In this document: positions 1-7,834 of the stretch, piece after piece
Position numbering within the stretch: position 1 is the first letter of the stretch
Layout: every line of letters starts with the position of its first letter
Assembly: GCF_001519075.1 (NCBI RefSeq)
Contig: NZ_KQ954245.1
Span: forward strand, 372,001 to 436,000
Direction: 5' to 3'
Length of the DNA stretch: 64,000 nt
Origin: Novosphingobium fuchskuhlense
Lineage (GTDB): Bacteria; Pseudomonadota; Alphaproteobacteria; Sphingomonadales; Sphingomonadaceae
Translations under genes and position numbers: made by a program
The notes under the pieces: generated by a model
Seen by the model: the letters and a program-made list of their open reading frames with translations, nothing else
Database searches by the model: none
Told to the model about the DNA's origin: nothing

Positions 1-958
1 CGAACTCGTCACCGCCGACCCTCGCCAGCGTGCCGTGCCAGCCCGTCGGACTGGTCCTGCGCTGATTGTCCATGCTCGCCGTCAGCGCCTGATCGAAGCG
101 GCGTGCGGTCTCGATCAGCACGATATCGCCGGCGTGATGGCCATACTTGTCGTTGATCGCCTTGAACCCGTCGAGATCGATGACCATCACCGCAAGGCCC
201 GAACGGCTTTCCGGCAGCCGGTCGAACGCGGCGCGCGAGCGCTCGTCGAGCAGGGTGCGGTTGGGCAGCCCGGTCATCGAATCGTGCAGCGCGTCATGCA
301 GCAGCGCGGCGCGGGCGCGCTCGCGCTCGATCACCCGCGCCAGCTGCGTCGAGGCCTGCGTCACCGTCAGCAGGATCGCATCCTTGTCGATCATGGCCGT
401 GCGCGCGAAGAACTCGAGCACGCAGACGATCTCGTCGGCGATCATCACCGGAAAGCCGCAGGCCGAGCGGATGCCGCACGAGGCGGCGGCGACCCTGCGG
501 CAGAAGCTGGTGGCCAACTCCCCCTCGTCGATCCAGTGCGGGTGGGAATCGCGCAGCACCCGACCCGGCAGGCCTTCGCCGCTATGGAACGTCCGTTCGC
601 GCGTTGCCTCCACCAGCGGGAACAGCCGTGCCGGTTCGGCGGTATACCAGGCATCGCAAGAGACTGCCCGGGCCTCTCCTTCCACACGGTAGGCCGTGCC
701 GAAGGCCCAGTTCATGTGCTCGCAGATCTCCTTGAGCACTTCGCCGATGGCCTCGCTGAAATTGTTCGAGCGGTTGGCGCAATCGGTGATCCGTTGCAGC
801 AGCGCGAGCCGGACCTGGCTTTCATAGAGTTCGCGCAGGCCCCGTTCGGCAATCGCCTCTGCCTGCAGGCGCCCTTCGCGCTCGCGCTGGACAAGCCGCT
901 CAAGCCGCTCGACCGTCGCGGCAGCATCCGGGGTGAGGGGAAGCGCTTCCGCTTTCAC
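1..958 (-). CDS. GAF-GGDEF diguanylate cyclase (partial, runs off left edge)
   Basis: Predicted cytoplasmic enzyme making cyclic di-GMP from GTP. Read on the minus strand from a GTG at 958, the protein opens with a short charged coiled-coil-like segment (about residues 1-45), then a GAF-like sensor domain (about 50-200), then a GGDEF domain. That domain shows the DSMTGLPNR entry motif and the I/L-D-L-D-G-F-K metal-binding stretch, and the signature R-V-G-G-D-E-F is the last thing encoded before the window ends at base 1, so the C-terminal part is missing. The gene begins 10 bases after the H-NOX stop. H-NOX genes are commonly paired with cyclases or histidine kinases whose activity the sensor controls, so this is the likely output partner. 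The GTG start is inferred because no ATG lies in frame near the H-NOX stop. Confidence 0.88.
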   Translation of the reverse strand, partial: MKAEALPLTPDAAATVERLERLVQREREGRLQAEAIAERGLRELYESQVRLALLQRITDCANRSNNFSEAIGEVLKEICEHMNWAFGTAYRVEGEARAVSCDAWYTAEPARLFPLVEATRERTFHSGEGLPGRVLRDSHPHWIDEGELATSFCRRVAAASCGIRSACGFPVMIADEIVCVLEFFARTAMIDKDAILLTVTQASTQLARVIERERARAALLHDALHDSMTGLPNRTLLDERSRAAFDRLPESRSGLAVMVIDLDGFKAINDKYGHHAGDIVLIETARRFDQALTASMDNQRRTSPTGWHGTLARVGGDEF

Positions 959-968
959 CGCCGCGGGC

Positions 969-1508
969 TCAATGCGACCAGTCGAGGGCGATACGGCAGA
1001 CCGGATGGCCTTCGAGCATACAGGAGAGGTGCTCGATCTCCACGCGATTCCCGTAGTGGTCCGCCGCGCCTTCGATGAAGCCGTGGGCCAGCCGGCACAT
1101 CCGCCGCGGTGACTGGTAGGCCAGCCCGGTGCGCCCGTCCTCGAGATCGTGGAAATGGAAATGCGGACAACCTGCTCCGGCATAGAGCTTGCGCACTTCG
1201 GGATGGATGATGTCGTTGATGCTCGCCACGAACGATTGCGCGGTCTTGTGCGGCGAAAAGAACAGCTCATAGCGTTCGTGGAGCAAGGGAATGGCGCTCC
1301 GCCCGAACCAGCGCAGCACCTCGCCGGGCGTGATCCCCAGCGCAGTCGAGGCGGCATCGACCAGCCGGATCACTTCGCTGTCGGGATAGCTGCCGAGCGA
1401 GGTATAGGAGCCTTCCAGTCCTGCCAGTTCCAGCAGGCTGTCCCATGCCAGCAGCCCATGCTCGCGCACCACCGCATCTTCGAGCAGGTTGAAAACGACG
1501 CCTTTCAT
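969..1508 (-). CDS. H-NOX (heme nitric oxide/oxygen binding) sensor protein
   Basis: Heme-binding gas sensor of 179 residues, the usual size for a stand-alone bacterial H-NOX. It begins M-K-G-V-V-F-N-L-L-E, the family's typical N-terminus, so the ATG at 1508 is preferred over one four codons upstream (1520). The heme pocket is intact: proximal His102, Pro115 and the propionate-binding Y131-x-S133-x-R135 motif fall at the family's standard numbering. Position 140 is Leu, not the distal Tyr of oxygen-binding members, which suggests an NO-selective sensor. Cysteines sit at 114, 138, 163 and 171. It is the first gene of an apparent two-gene operon with the GAF-GGDEF cyclase, so NO probably modulates cyclic di-GMP synthesis; that link is inferred from context. 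Confidence 0.93.
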   Translation of the reverse strand: MKGVVFNLLEDAVVREHGLLAWDSLLELAGLEGSYTSLGSYPDSEVIRLVDAASTALGITPGEVLRWFGRSAIPLLHERYELFFSPHKTAQSFVASINDIIHPEVRKLYAGAGCPHFHFHDLEDGRTGLAYQSPRRMCRLAHGFIEGAADHYGNRVEIEHLSCMLEGHPVCRIALDWSH

Positions 1509-1665
1509 GGCCGACTGCACTTTCCGCAGGAATTGTCTGGAGGTGCTTTGCCACCGCGCTTCTGCGTGCCGCGTGAAACAGGCTATCGGGCCCTTTGCCT
1601 ATTGCGAAGCAGGCGGCCGGTAACCATGTCCGGGACGGGCCGGGCAGGTGTCCTCATGCCGGCGC

Positions 1666-1705
1666 GATTGATCGATCCAGTCAATCAATCTGGTCAGGAT
1701 TGATC
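1666..1705. promoter_or_regulatory. Cluster of GATTGATC / TCAATC half-sites upstream of ahpC
   Basis: In the divergent gap between the H-NOX gene and ahpC, GATTGATC occurs at 1666-1673 and again at 1698-1705. Between them is TCAATCAATC (1681-1690), which carries the inverse half-site. Direct and inverted copies within 40 bases, about 100 bases before the ahpC start, look like an operator or promoter element. I cannot assign it to a known regulator. Confidence 0.35.
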
Positions 1706-1803
1706 ATTAGCGGCGTGCCTCGATCCGGGTTAGAGCGATCCTGCCCAAGCGGCCCCCCTTTCAGACGGACCATCCCGGTCCGCGCATTCAAGGAAGCGAT
1801 CCG

Positions 1804-2367
1804 ATGTCCCTGCTGAGCACCCCGATCAAGCCCTTCGCCAACACGGCCTACAAGGAAGGCAAGTTCATCGACATCACCGAGGCGGATATCGCCGGCAAGT
1901 GGGCGGTGTTCTTCTTCTACCCGGCCGACTTCACTTTCGTCTGCCCGACCGAGCTCGAAGACCTTCAGGACAACTATGCCGAGCTGCAGGGCCTGGGCGT
2001 CGAGGTGTTCGGCGTTTCGACCGACACGCACTTCAGCCACAAGGCCTGGGCGGACAGCTCGCCGGCGATCGGCAAGATCACCTACTACCTCGTGGGTGAC
2101 CAGAACCACACGCTGACCAACGCCTTCGACAACCTGCGCCCCGGCGTCGGCCTTGCCGACCGCGGCACCTTCGTGGTCGATCCCGATGGCATCATCCAGC
2201 TGATCGAGATCACCCCTGAGGGCGTGGGCCGCAACGCGGCAGAGCTCGTGCGCAAGATCAAGGCCGCCAAGTACTGGCGCGAGCACCCCGGCCAGGTGTG
2301 CCCGGCCAAGTGGGAAGAAGGCAGCGAGACCCTCGCGCCGTCGATCGACCTCGTCGGCAAGATCTGA
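1804..2367 (+). CDS. ahpC: Alkyl hydroperoxide reductase subunit C (typical 2-Cys peroxiredoxin)
   Basis: Cytoplasmic peroxidase that reduces hydrogen peroxide, organic hydroperoxides and peroxynitrite and is recycled by AhpF. The 187-residue length matches the family. The peroxidatic cysteine is Cys47 in F-V-C-P-T-E and the resolving cysteine is Cys166 in V-C-P-A-K-W near the C-terminus, so this is a typical 2-Cys enzyme. The ATG is preceded by an AAGGAAG ribosome-binding site. ahpF follows after about 195 bases that hold a strong hairpin, so the two may share a promoter with reduced read-through. Confidence 0.97.
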   Translation: MSLLSTPIKPFANTAYKEGKFIDITEADIAGKWAVFFFYPADFTFVCPTELEDLQDNYAELQGLGVEVFGVSTDTHFSHKAWADSSPAIGKITYYLVGDQNHTLTNAFDNLRPGVGLADRGTFVVDPDGIIQLIEITPEGVGRNAAELVRKIKAAKYWREHPGQVCPAKWEEGSETLAPSIDLVGKI

Positions 2368-2382
2368 GCCGGCAAGATCTGA
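2355..2382 (+). repeat. 15-base tandem duplication spanning the ahpC stop codon
   Basis: The sequence CGGCAAGATCTGA, which contains the last ahpC codons and its TGA, occurs at 2355-2367 and is repeated exactly at 2370-2382. The period is 15 bases with GC/TT spacers. It looks like a small local duplication of the 3' end of ahpC and does not alter the protein. Confidence 0.8.
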
Positions 2383-2393
2383 TTTCGCTTACC

Positions 2394-2418
2394 GCGAGCG
2401 GCGCCTCCCGCCGCTCGC
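2394..2418 (+). terminator. GC-rich hairpin between ahpC and ahpF
   Basis: A perfect 10-base-pair stem, GCGAGCGGCG pairing with CGCCGCTCGC, closes a 5-base CCTCC loop just after ahpC. No run of T follows, so it is not a classical intrinsic terminator. It could attenuate read-through or protect the 3' end of the ahpC transcript, which would give more AhpC than AhpF. Confidence 0.5.
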
Positions 2419-2562
2419 ACCCCGCCGGGCGGCGCTCCTCCCCCTCCATTGTGCCGCCCGGCACCCTTTGCTTCATCCCTCTCCATCCCCATATCCCCCA
2501 CGCGCAGGCCCCAGCCGCCCGCGCGAACGTGCCCCCGCGCGCCCCATTCAGGAACCCTCGCC

Positions 2563-4119
2563 ATGCCGCTGCTCGATGCCGCCACCACTGCCCAGCTCAA
2601 GGCTTATCTCGGCAACCTGCGCCACCCGATCGAACTCGTCGCCAGCCTCGGTGACGACGCGAAGAGCGTCGACACGCGCAGCCTGGTTGAGGAAATCGCC
2701 GCCTTGTCCGACAAGGTCAGCGCGCGCTTCGACGGCAGCGATGCCCGTCGCCCCAGTTTTGCCGTCGGCAAGGCGGGAGAGCCCGCGCGCGTCCACTTCG
2801 CCGGTCTCCCGCTGGGCCACGAGTTCACCTCGCTGATCCTTGCGCTGCTCCATGTCGGCGGCCACCCGCCCAAGGAAGAGGCGGACCTTCTCGAAACCGT
2901 GCGCGGCCTTGAAGGCCCGCTGCACTTCGAGACGTTCTTCTCATTGACCTGCCAGAACTGCCCCGATGTCGTGCAGGCGCTCAACATAATGGCCGCGCTC
3001 AACCCCGCGATTACCCATGTCGCCATTGATGGCGCGCTGTTCCAGAACGAAGTCGAACGGCGCAAGATCATGGCGGTGCCGCAGGTCTTCCTCAATGGCG
3101 AGCCCTTCGGCCAGGGCCGCATGGACCTCGCGCAGATCGTCGCCAAGATTGATACCGGCGCCGTGGCCCGCGCGGCGGAGAAGATCGCCGCCAAGGAACC
3201 GTTCGACGTGCTCGTGGTCGGCGGCGGGCCCGCCGGCGCGGCAGCCGCCATCTATGCCGCGCGCAAGGGTATCCGCACGGGTGTGGTCACCGAACGCTTC
3301 GGCGGGCAGGTGCTCGATACGATGGGCATCGAGAACTTCATCTCGGTCCCGCACACCGAGGGCCCGCGCCTCGTGGCCCAGCTCGAACAGCACGTGAAGG
3401 ACTATGCCGTCGACGTGATGAACCTGCAGAAGGCCGTCGCGCTGAAGCCCGCCAATGGCGACGGCCTCGCCACGGTCGAGCTCGAGAGCGGCGCGGCCCT
3501 GCGCGCGAAGACCGTCATCCTCTCCACCGGCGCGCGCTGGCGGCAGATGGGCGTTCCGGGTGAGGACGAATACCGCAACAAGGGTGTCGCCTATTGCCCG
3601 CACTGCGATGGCCCGCTCTACAAGGGCAAGCGCACCGCGGTGATCGGGGGCGGCAATTCGGGCGTCGAGGCCGCGATCGATCTGGCCGGCATCGTGGCCC
3701 ATGTCACGCTGATCGAATTCGACAGCCAGCTGCGCGCCGATGCCGTCCTCCAGACCAAGCTGCGCAGCTTGCCCAATGTCACGATCATCACCTCGGCGCT
3801 GACCACCGAAGTGATCGGCGATGGCGAGAAGGTGACCGGACTTGTCTATCGCGACCGCACGACCGACGAAGTCCGCACCGTCGAACTCGAAGGCATTTTC
3901 GTCCAGATCGGCCTCGTACCCAACACCGAATGGCTGAACGGCGCGCTTGCCATGACCAACCGGGGCGAGATCGAGATCGACAGCCACCTTGCGACAAGCC
4001 TTCCCGGCGTCTTTGCCGCGGGTGACGTCACCACCGTGCCCTTCAAGCAGATCGTGATCGCGATGGGCGAGGGCTCCAAGGCCGCCCTGTCGGCTTTCGA
4101 CTACCTCATCCGCCACTGA
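2563..4119 (+). CDS. ahpF: Alkyl hydroperoxide reductase subunit F
   Basis: Flavoprotein disulfide reductase that passes electrons from NAD(P)H to AhpC. The 518 residues show the AhpF layout: a tandem thioredoxin-fold N-terminal domain with redox pair Cys130-Cys133 (T-C-Q-N-C-P), then a thioredoxin-reductase-like part with an FAD-binding G-G-G-P-A-G near residue 221, active Cys345-Cys348 (Y-C-P-H-C-D) and an NAD-binding G-G-G-N-S-G near 362. Both pairs lie at or within one residue of the E. coli positions. An open frame extends upstream to 2449, but the extra 38 residues are unlike the family; the ATG at 2563 follows an AGGAA site. Confidence 0.96.
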   Translation: MPLLDAATTAQLKAYLGNLRHPIELVASLGDDAKSVDTRSLVEEIAALSDKVSARFDGSDARRPSFAVGKAGEPARVHFAGLPLGHEFTSLILALLHVGGHPPKEEADLLETVRGLEGPLHFETFFSLTCQNCPDVVQALNIMAALNPAITHVAIDGALFQNEVERRKIMAVPQVFLNGEPFGQGRMDLAQIVAKIDTGAVARAAEKIAAKEPFDVLVVGGGPAGAAAAIYAARKGIRTGVVTERFGGQVLDTMGIENFISVPHTEGPRLVAQLEQHVKDYAVDVMNLQKAVALKPANGDGLATVELESGAALRAKTVILSTGARWRQMGVPGEDEYRNKGVAYCPHCDGPLYKGKRTAVIGGGNSGVEAAIDLAGIVAHVTLIEFDSQLRADAVLQTKLRSLPNVTIITSALTTEVIGDGEKVTGLVYRDRTTDEVRTVELEGIFVQIGLVPNTEWLNGALAMTNRGEIEIDSHLATSLPGVFAAGDVTTVPFKQIVIAMGEGSKAALSAFDYLIRH

Positions 4120-4168
4120 GGTTTCCGCAAGCCGGCAGGCGTGCGGCAAGCGGAGACTGTGCATGGTT

Positions 4169-4202
4169 GCTCTGGATCCCCGCGCAGGCGGGGATCCAGA
4201 GC
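4169..4202. repeat. REP-like perfect palindrome (BamHI-containing hairpin)
   Basis: GCTCTGGATCCCCGC at 4169-4183 is followed by a 4-base loop (GCAG) and its exact complement at 4188-4202, giving a 15-base-pair stem. Palindromes of the form GGATCCCCGC...GCGGGGATCC are, from memory, dispersed repeats in sphingomonad genomes. This is the only copy in the window. Placed between ahpF and the MarR gene, it may also act as the ahpF terminator. Confidence 0.75.
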
Positions 4203-4342
4203 GGCACACACCACCTTGGCTATCCCGCGCAGGCGCCGCCGCAACTATCACCCGCGTTTCACGCTGCACTGCCACAAACATTTGCGTCCTGCGACGCTGC
4301 ATCTTAAGAAGCGCGCAGTTCGCATCGCAGAAAGGCCAGCAT

Positions 4343-4822
4343 TTGGCGACCGAGACCCTGACCCGACAGGCCGTGACGCCCGAGCTTGATCTCGATGGCC
4401 TCGATTCCATTCTCGGCATCCATGTCGGCACACTCAATACGCTGCTGCTTTCGCGGCTTGAGCGGCATCTGGAATCCTTCAAGGTCACGCCGAAGCAGGT
4501 CGCGATCCTCTGGCTTGTCAACGCCAACCCCGGGGTCAAGCAGTCGGATCTCTCGCGCTTCTTCAAGATCGAGCGGCCCACGGTGCACCAGTTCGTGCGC
4601 CAGCTCACGATGAACGGCCATCTCGTCTCCGAACCTTCAAAGCTCGATCGCCGCGCGGGTGGCCTCTGGATCACCGAGACCGGCACCGCCACGCTTACCG
4701 CCGCGCGCGAGATCATCTTCACCGACGAGGCCGAACTGCTCAGCCCGCTCACACCGGCCGAGCGCGAGGAGCTCTACCGCCTGACCATCAAGGTCTATCT
4801 TTCGGTGCCGAACCGGACCTGA
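4343..4822 (+). CDS. MarR-family winged-helix transcriptional regulator
   Basis: Predicted DNA-binding repressor of 159 residues. The centre shows the MarR fold: a dimerisation helix, the segment V-T-P-K-Q-V-A-I-L (about 48-56), the helix-turn-helix around K-Q-S-D-L-S-R...R-P-T-V-H-Q-F-V-R, and the wing with D-R-R-A-G-G. I place the start at TTG 4343 because a GAAAGG site sits 7-8 bases ahead and the conserved part begins there; an in-frame ATG at 4163 would put a REP-like palindrome inside the gene. The protein contains no cysteine, so it is not an OhrR-type thiol peroxide sensor despite lying beside ahpCF. Its target and ligand cannot be told. Confidence 0.85.
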   Translation: MATETLTRQAVTPELDLDGLDSILGIHVGTLNTLLLSRLERHLESFKVTPKQVAILWLVNANPGVKQSDLSRFFKIERPTVHQFVRQLTMNGHLVSEPSKLDRRAGGLWITETGTATLTAAREIIFTDEAELLSPLTPAEREELYRLTIKVYLSVPNRT

Positions 4823-4907
4823 ACCTTTCACGCGGACAAACAGCGTATTAAGCTCGGATACAGGACGCCGGTCCTAAAAGGTCGGGGTTCAGACAGGGGA
4901 GTATCTC

Positions 4908-5315
4908 ATGCAGTTTTCTAAGGCACGTCTTGGTTTGGTGTCGCTTGGTGCGGCAACGCTCGCGGCCCTCACGGCGGCCGGTGCAGCGCAGGCCGCAGGC
5001 GCACCTGCGGGCGACGCCGGCCGGGGCAAGACGGTGTTTGCCCGCTGTGCCGCGTGTCACGATCTCAACACCGGCGCGATCCGCATGGGCCCCAGCCTCA
5101 AGGGCGTGGTTGGCCGCAAGGCAGGCACTTTCGCCAACTTCAGCTATTCGGCGGGCATGAAGGGCAAGGGCGTCACCTGGGGCCCCGATACCCTCGATGC
5201 GTTTCTCACCGCGCCGATGAAGTACGTTCCCGGCACGCGCATGGCCTTCCCGGGCCTCAGCAATCCGCAGGACCGTGCCGACGTGATCGCCTACCTCAAG
5301 GTCGCCGCGAAGTAA
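4908..5315 (+). CDS. Periplasmic class I cytochrome c
   Basis: Small soluble electron carrier of 135 residues, resembling the c2/c550 type. It has an N-terminal signal peptide (about residues 1-30, ending A-A-Q-A-A), a single heme-attachment motif C47-A-A-C50-H51 and an axial Met112 in the G-T-R-M-A-F segment. Y-S-A-G-M-K and the C-terminal D-V-I-A-Y-L helix are family hallmarks. The ATG follows an AGGGGAG site. It stands alone between the MarR gene and a long non-coding stretch, so its redox partner is unknown. Confidence 0.93.
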   Translation: MQFSKARLGLVSLGAATLAALTAAGAAQAAGAPAGDAGRGKTVFARCAACHDLNTGAIRMGPSLKGVVGRKAGTFANFSYSAGMKGKGVTWGPDTLDAFLTAPMKYVPGTRMAFPGLSNPQDRADVIAYLKVAAK

Positions 5316-5973
5316 GTCCGCAGGCCCTTCCCTCGCGTGCCTGGCACAATGGGGGAGGGGTGCTGCTCGCGCAGAGCGGGCGGGGGCGGCCCCGACGAAA
5401 GCGGACGCCTGAGCGCCTGCAACGCTCCCCCAAGCCGGACCGCACAGTGTGCATTGAAGCCGCGGTTGTCCTGCCGGACTACCTGTGAGGCATGTTCCCG
5501 GTCTTCGGTACGCTGTCGGCGGTATCACGCCGGGCGCAACGAACCGCTTTCCTACACACCCCGAAATGCGGCATGATCCTCGCCGCTCCTTGAACCGTGG
5601 TTTGCAATGCAACGCCAGCCGCCGCACTTTCCCAGCGCAACCGTGCCGGGAATGGCGGCTGAGGCGTGCCCTCGGGACTTGTCCAACAATGGTCCGCTTC
5701 GGCGGACACGTGGTCAGGCTCGCCATTTTGGGGCATTATTGCTTAAAAACAAGCGTGTAAGTGGAATACCTGAGAGGATCTCTGTTTCCTCTCTGGACTG
5801 TGTCAACTGTGTCAACCTCACGCCGGATCTCAGTGTGCCGGATGCGCTGCGTGCCGTTTGTCCACCACGGCAATACGTATGCGCCACAGGCGCGGGTAGA
5901 CTTTCCCGTGGGCCTTGGCACAACGGCGCGCGAAGAAGCCGGGGGGTGACCGGCTCATGGGAGAGACCGCGTC
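5316..5973. other. Gene-free intergenic stretch of about 660 bases
   Basis: No open frame here on either strand resembles a protein I recognise, and I see no tRNA-like fold. What it holds: a 7-base-pair hairpin GAGAGGA/TCCTCTC with an 8-base loop at 5772-5793, and directly after it an exact tandem repeat of CTGTGTCAA at 5798-5815. A weakly AT-rich patch (GCTTAAAAACAAG, near 5740-5755) may be promoter DNA. The end carries the upstream region of the permease gene. Confidence 0.5.
5798..5815. repeat. Tandem CTGTGTCAA repeat
   Basis: CTGTGTCAA at 5798-5806 is repeated exactly at 5807-5815, four bases after a small hairpin. The 9-base period is close to one helical turn, as in direct-repeat operators. 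No regulator can be assigned. Confidence 0.5.
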
Positions 5974-7266
5974 ATGGCCATGGCCCCGACCGCTGCTGCT
6001 GATTCCGCCGCTGATTCCGGCAATGTCGATGCGCCCGAACTGCGCATCTTCGTCATGGCGCTGTTCTTCCTGTTCGGCGGCATCACCTCGCTCAACGATG
6101 TGATCATCCCGAAGCTGAAGGACCTCTTCACGCTCAACTACACCCAGGCGATGCTGGTGCAGTTCTGCTTCTTCACCGCCTACGCGGTGATCGGCGTTCC
6201 GGGCGCACTGCTCGTCAAGCGCATCGGCTACATGCGCGGCGCGGCTGCTGGTCTGCTCACCATGATGGCGGGCTGCCTGCTCTTCATCCCCGCATCGCAG
6301 AGCGCGCTTTACGTGCTGTTCCTGTTCGCGCTGTTCATCCTCGCCAGCGGCGTGGTGCTGGTCCAGGTCGTCTCTAACCCGCTGATCTCGCTGCTCGGCC
6401 CGGCGCGCACCGCCAGCAGCCGGCTTACCTTCGCACAGGCGTTCAATTCGCTCGGCACCGTGCTGTTCCCGCTCGTTGGCGCCAGTTTGATCCTCGGCAA
6501 GATCAAGGACGTGAAGGTCGACCAGCTCGTCGGTCCCGCGCTCGATGCCTACCGCGTCACCGAGAGCCGCCTTGTCGTCAACACCTACATCGGCCTTGCC
6601 GTCAGCCTTGCGCTGGTCGCCGCCGTGGTCTGGGCCAACCGCAACCGGCTGAAGGGCGAGCGCCACGAGGAAAGCTCGATTGCCGCCAGTTTCGCGCTGC
6701 TTTCGCGCCCGCGCTTCGGTTTCGGCGCGCTGTGCATCTTCCTCTATGTCGGTGCCGAAGTGTCGATCGGCTCCATCATTGTGAACTATCTCTCGCAGCC
6801 CAGCGTGATGGGTATCGACCACGAAGCCGCCGGCGGCCAGATCTGGAAATACTGGTTCGGTGCGATGGTGGGCCGCTTCCTCGGTTCGGCGCTGCTGCGT
6901 TTGGTGAGCCCGGCCAGGACGCTGGCGGCCTGCGCGGCGGGGGCAATCGCCCTGCTGGCGATTTCCACTCACACATCGGGTCTTGTCGCGGCCTATAGTC
7001 TGCTCGCCATCGGTCTGATGAACTCGATCATGTTCCCCACGATCTTCACGCTCGCCTGCGAAGGCCTCGGCAAGCGCGCGGCGGATGGGTCGGGCATCAT
7101 CAACGTCGCCATCTTCGGCGGCGCGGTCGTCCCGCTCGCCACCGGCGCGCTGGCCGATGCGACCGGCAGTCTGACGATGGCGCTGGTGCTTCCCGCGCTG
7201 TGCTATGGCGTTATCGTCGCGTTCGGCCTCTTCGCCGTGCGCCCGGTCGAGCCCATTGCGGGGTAA
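5974..7266 (+). CDS. Sugar MFS transporter, fucose/glucose-galactose permease (FHS) type
   Basis: Inner-membrane proton-coupled sugar importer of 430 residues with about 12 hydrophobic helices. The N-terminal helix motif F-F-L-F-G-G-I-T-S-L-N-D and the segments P-G-A-L-L-V-K-R-I-G-Y and V-V-S-N-P-L-I-S-L-L-G are typical of the FucP/GluP group. The C-terminal half has N-S-I-M-F-P-T-I-F, also conserved there. The first codon may be ATG 5974 or 5980; a GGGAGAG site lies just upstream. No sugar kinase or regulator for carbohydrate use is adjacent, so the substrate (hexose, fucose or N-acetylglucosamine) cannot be fixed. Confidence 0.9.
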   Translation: MAMAPTAAADSAADSGNVDAPELRIFVMALFFLFGGITSLNDVIIPKLKDLFTLNYTQAMLVQFCFFTAYAVIGVPGALLVKRIGYMRGAAAGLLTMMAGCLLFIPASQSALYVLFLFALFILASGVVLVQVVSNPLISLLGPARTASSRLTFAQAFNSLGTVLFPLVGASLILGKIKDVKVDQLVGPALDAYRVTESRLVVNTYIGLAVSLALVAAVVWANRNRLKGERHEESSIAASFALLSRPRFGFGALCIFLYVGAEVSIGSIIVNYLSQPSVMGIDHEAAGGQIWKYWFGAMVGRFLGSALLRLVSPARTLAACAAGAIALLAISTHTSGLVAAYSLLAIGLMNSIMFPTIFTLACEGLGKRAADGSGIINVAIFGGAVVPLATGALADATGSLTMALVLPALCYGVIVAFGLFAVRPVEPIAG

Positions 7267-7330
7267 GCTGCGGCGGGGTTAATTCTACTCACGCCGTTGA
7301 CTTTCGGCGCTCCCCCGCCACATTGGCCCC

Positions 7331-7771
7331 ATGCTCTCGCAAAAGACGCGCTACACGATCCGCGCCCTCCAGCACTTGTCCGATACCTTCGGGCAAGGGC
7401 CGGTGCGGCTTGACACCATTGCCGAGGCGCAGAACATCCCGCGCAAGTTCCTCACCGTCATCCTCTCCGAGATGGCGCGCGAGGGTATCGTCATCTCGCA
7501 CCGCGGGCGGGAAGGGGGCTACGAACTCGCCCTGCCGCCGGTCGATATACGCTACGGCGATATCATCCGGCTGACGCGCGGCAGCCTCGCGCTCACCCCC
7601 TGCGCCAGCCGCAATGCGCATGAGACGTGCAACAACTGCCTGCCCGAGGCCGATTGCCGGCTGCGCGGCCTCATGCTCCAGCTGCGCGACGAGATGGCGG
7701 CAATGCTCGACCGGATCACACTGGCCGATCCGATTACGCTGGAACCGCCGTTCGAAGAGCAGGCAGCATAA
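7331..7771 (+). CDS. Rrf2-family transcriptional regulator with four C-terminal cysteines
   Basis: Winged-helix DNA-binding regulator of 146 residues. The N-terminus (M-L-S-Q-K-T-R-Y-T-I-R-A-L) and the recognition region I-P-R-K-F-L...H-R-G-R-E-G-G-Y are standard Rrf2 features. Cys91, Cys100, Cys103 and Cys109 lie where IscR and NsrR bind an Fe-S cluster, so this is probably an iron-sulfur, redox or NO-responsive sensor. It lies 64 bases after the permease and upstream of bamD, with no isc or suf genes next to it, so its regulon is unknown. Confidence 0.9.
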   Translation: MLSQKTRYTIRALQHLSDTFGQGPVRLDTIAEAQNIPRKFLTVILSEMAREGIVISHRGREGGYELALPPVDIRYGDIIRLTRGSLALTPCASRNAHETCNNCLPEADCRLRGLMLQLRDEMAAMLDRITLADPITLEPPFEEQAA

Positions 7772-7834
7772 GAGGTCCGGCAAAAGCGGTGAACTTCACT
7801 TGGCGTTCATTCGCCTGCTGGCTATAGCACCGCC

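Noticed and set aside
4163..4342. Longer start for the MarR regulator at ATG 4163.
   Set aside because: The extra 60 residues would be encoded partly by the REP-like palindrome and do not resemble the family.
5836..5940. Possible integrase remnant on the minus strand (a G-K-V-Y-P-R-L-W-like string).
   Set aside because: The resemblance covers fewer than ten residues and no catalytic motif is present.
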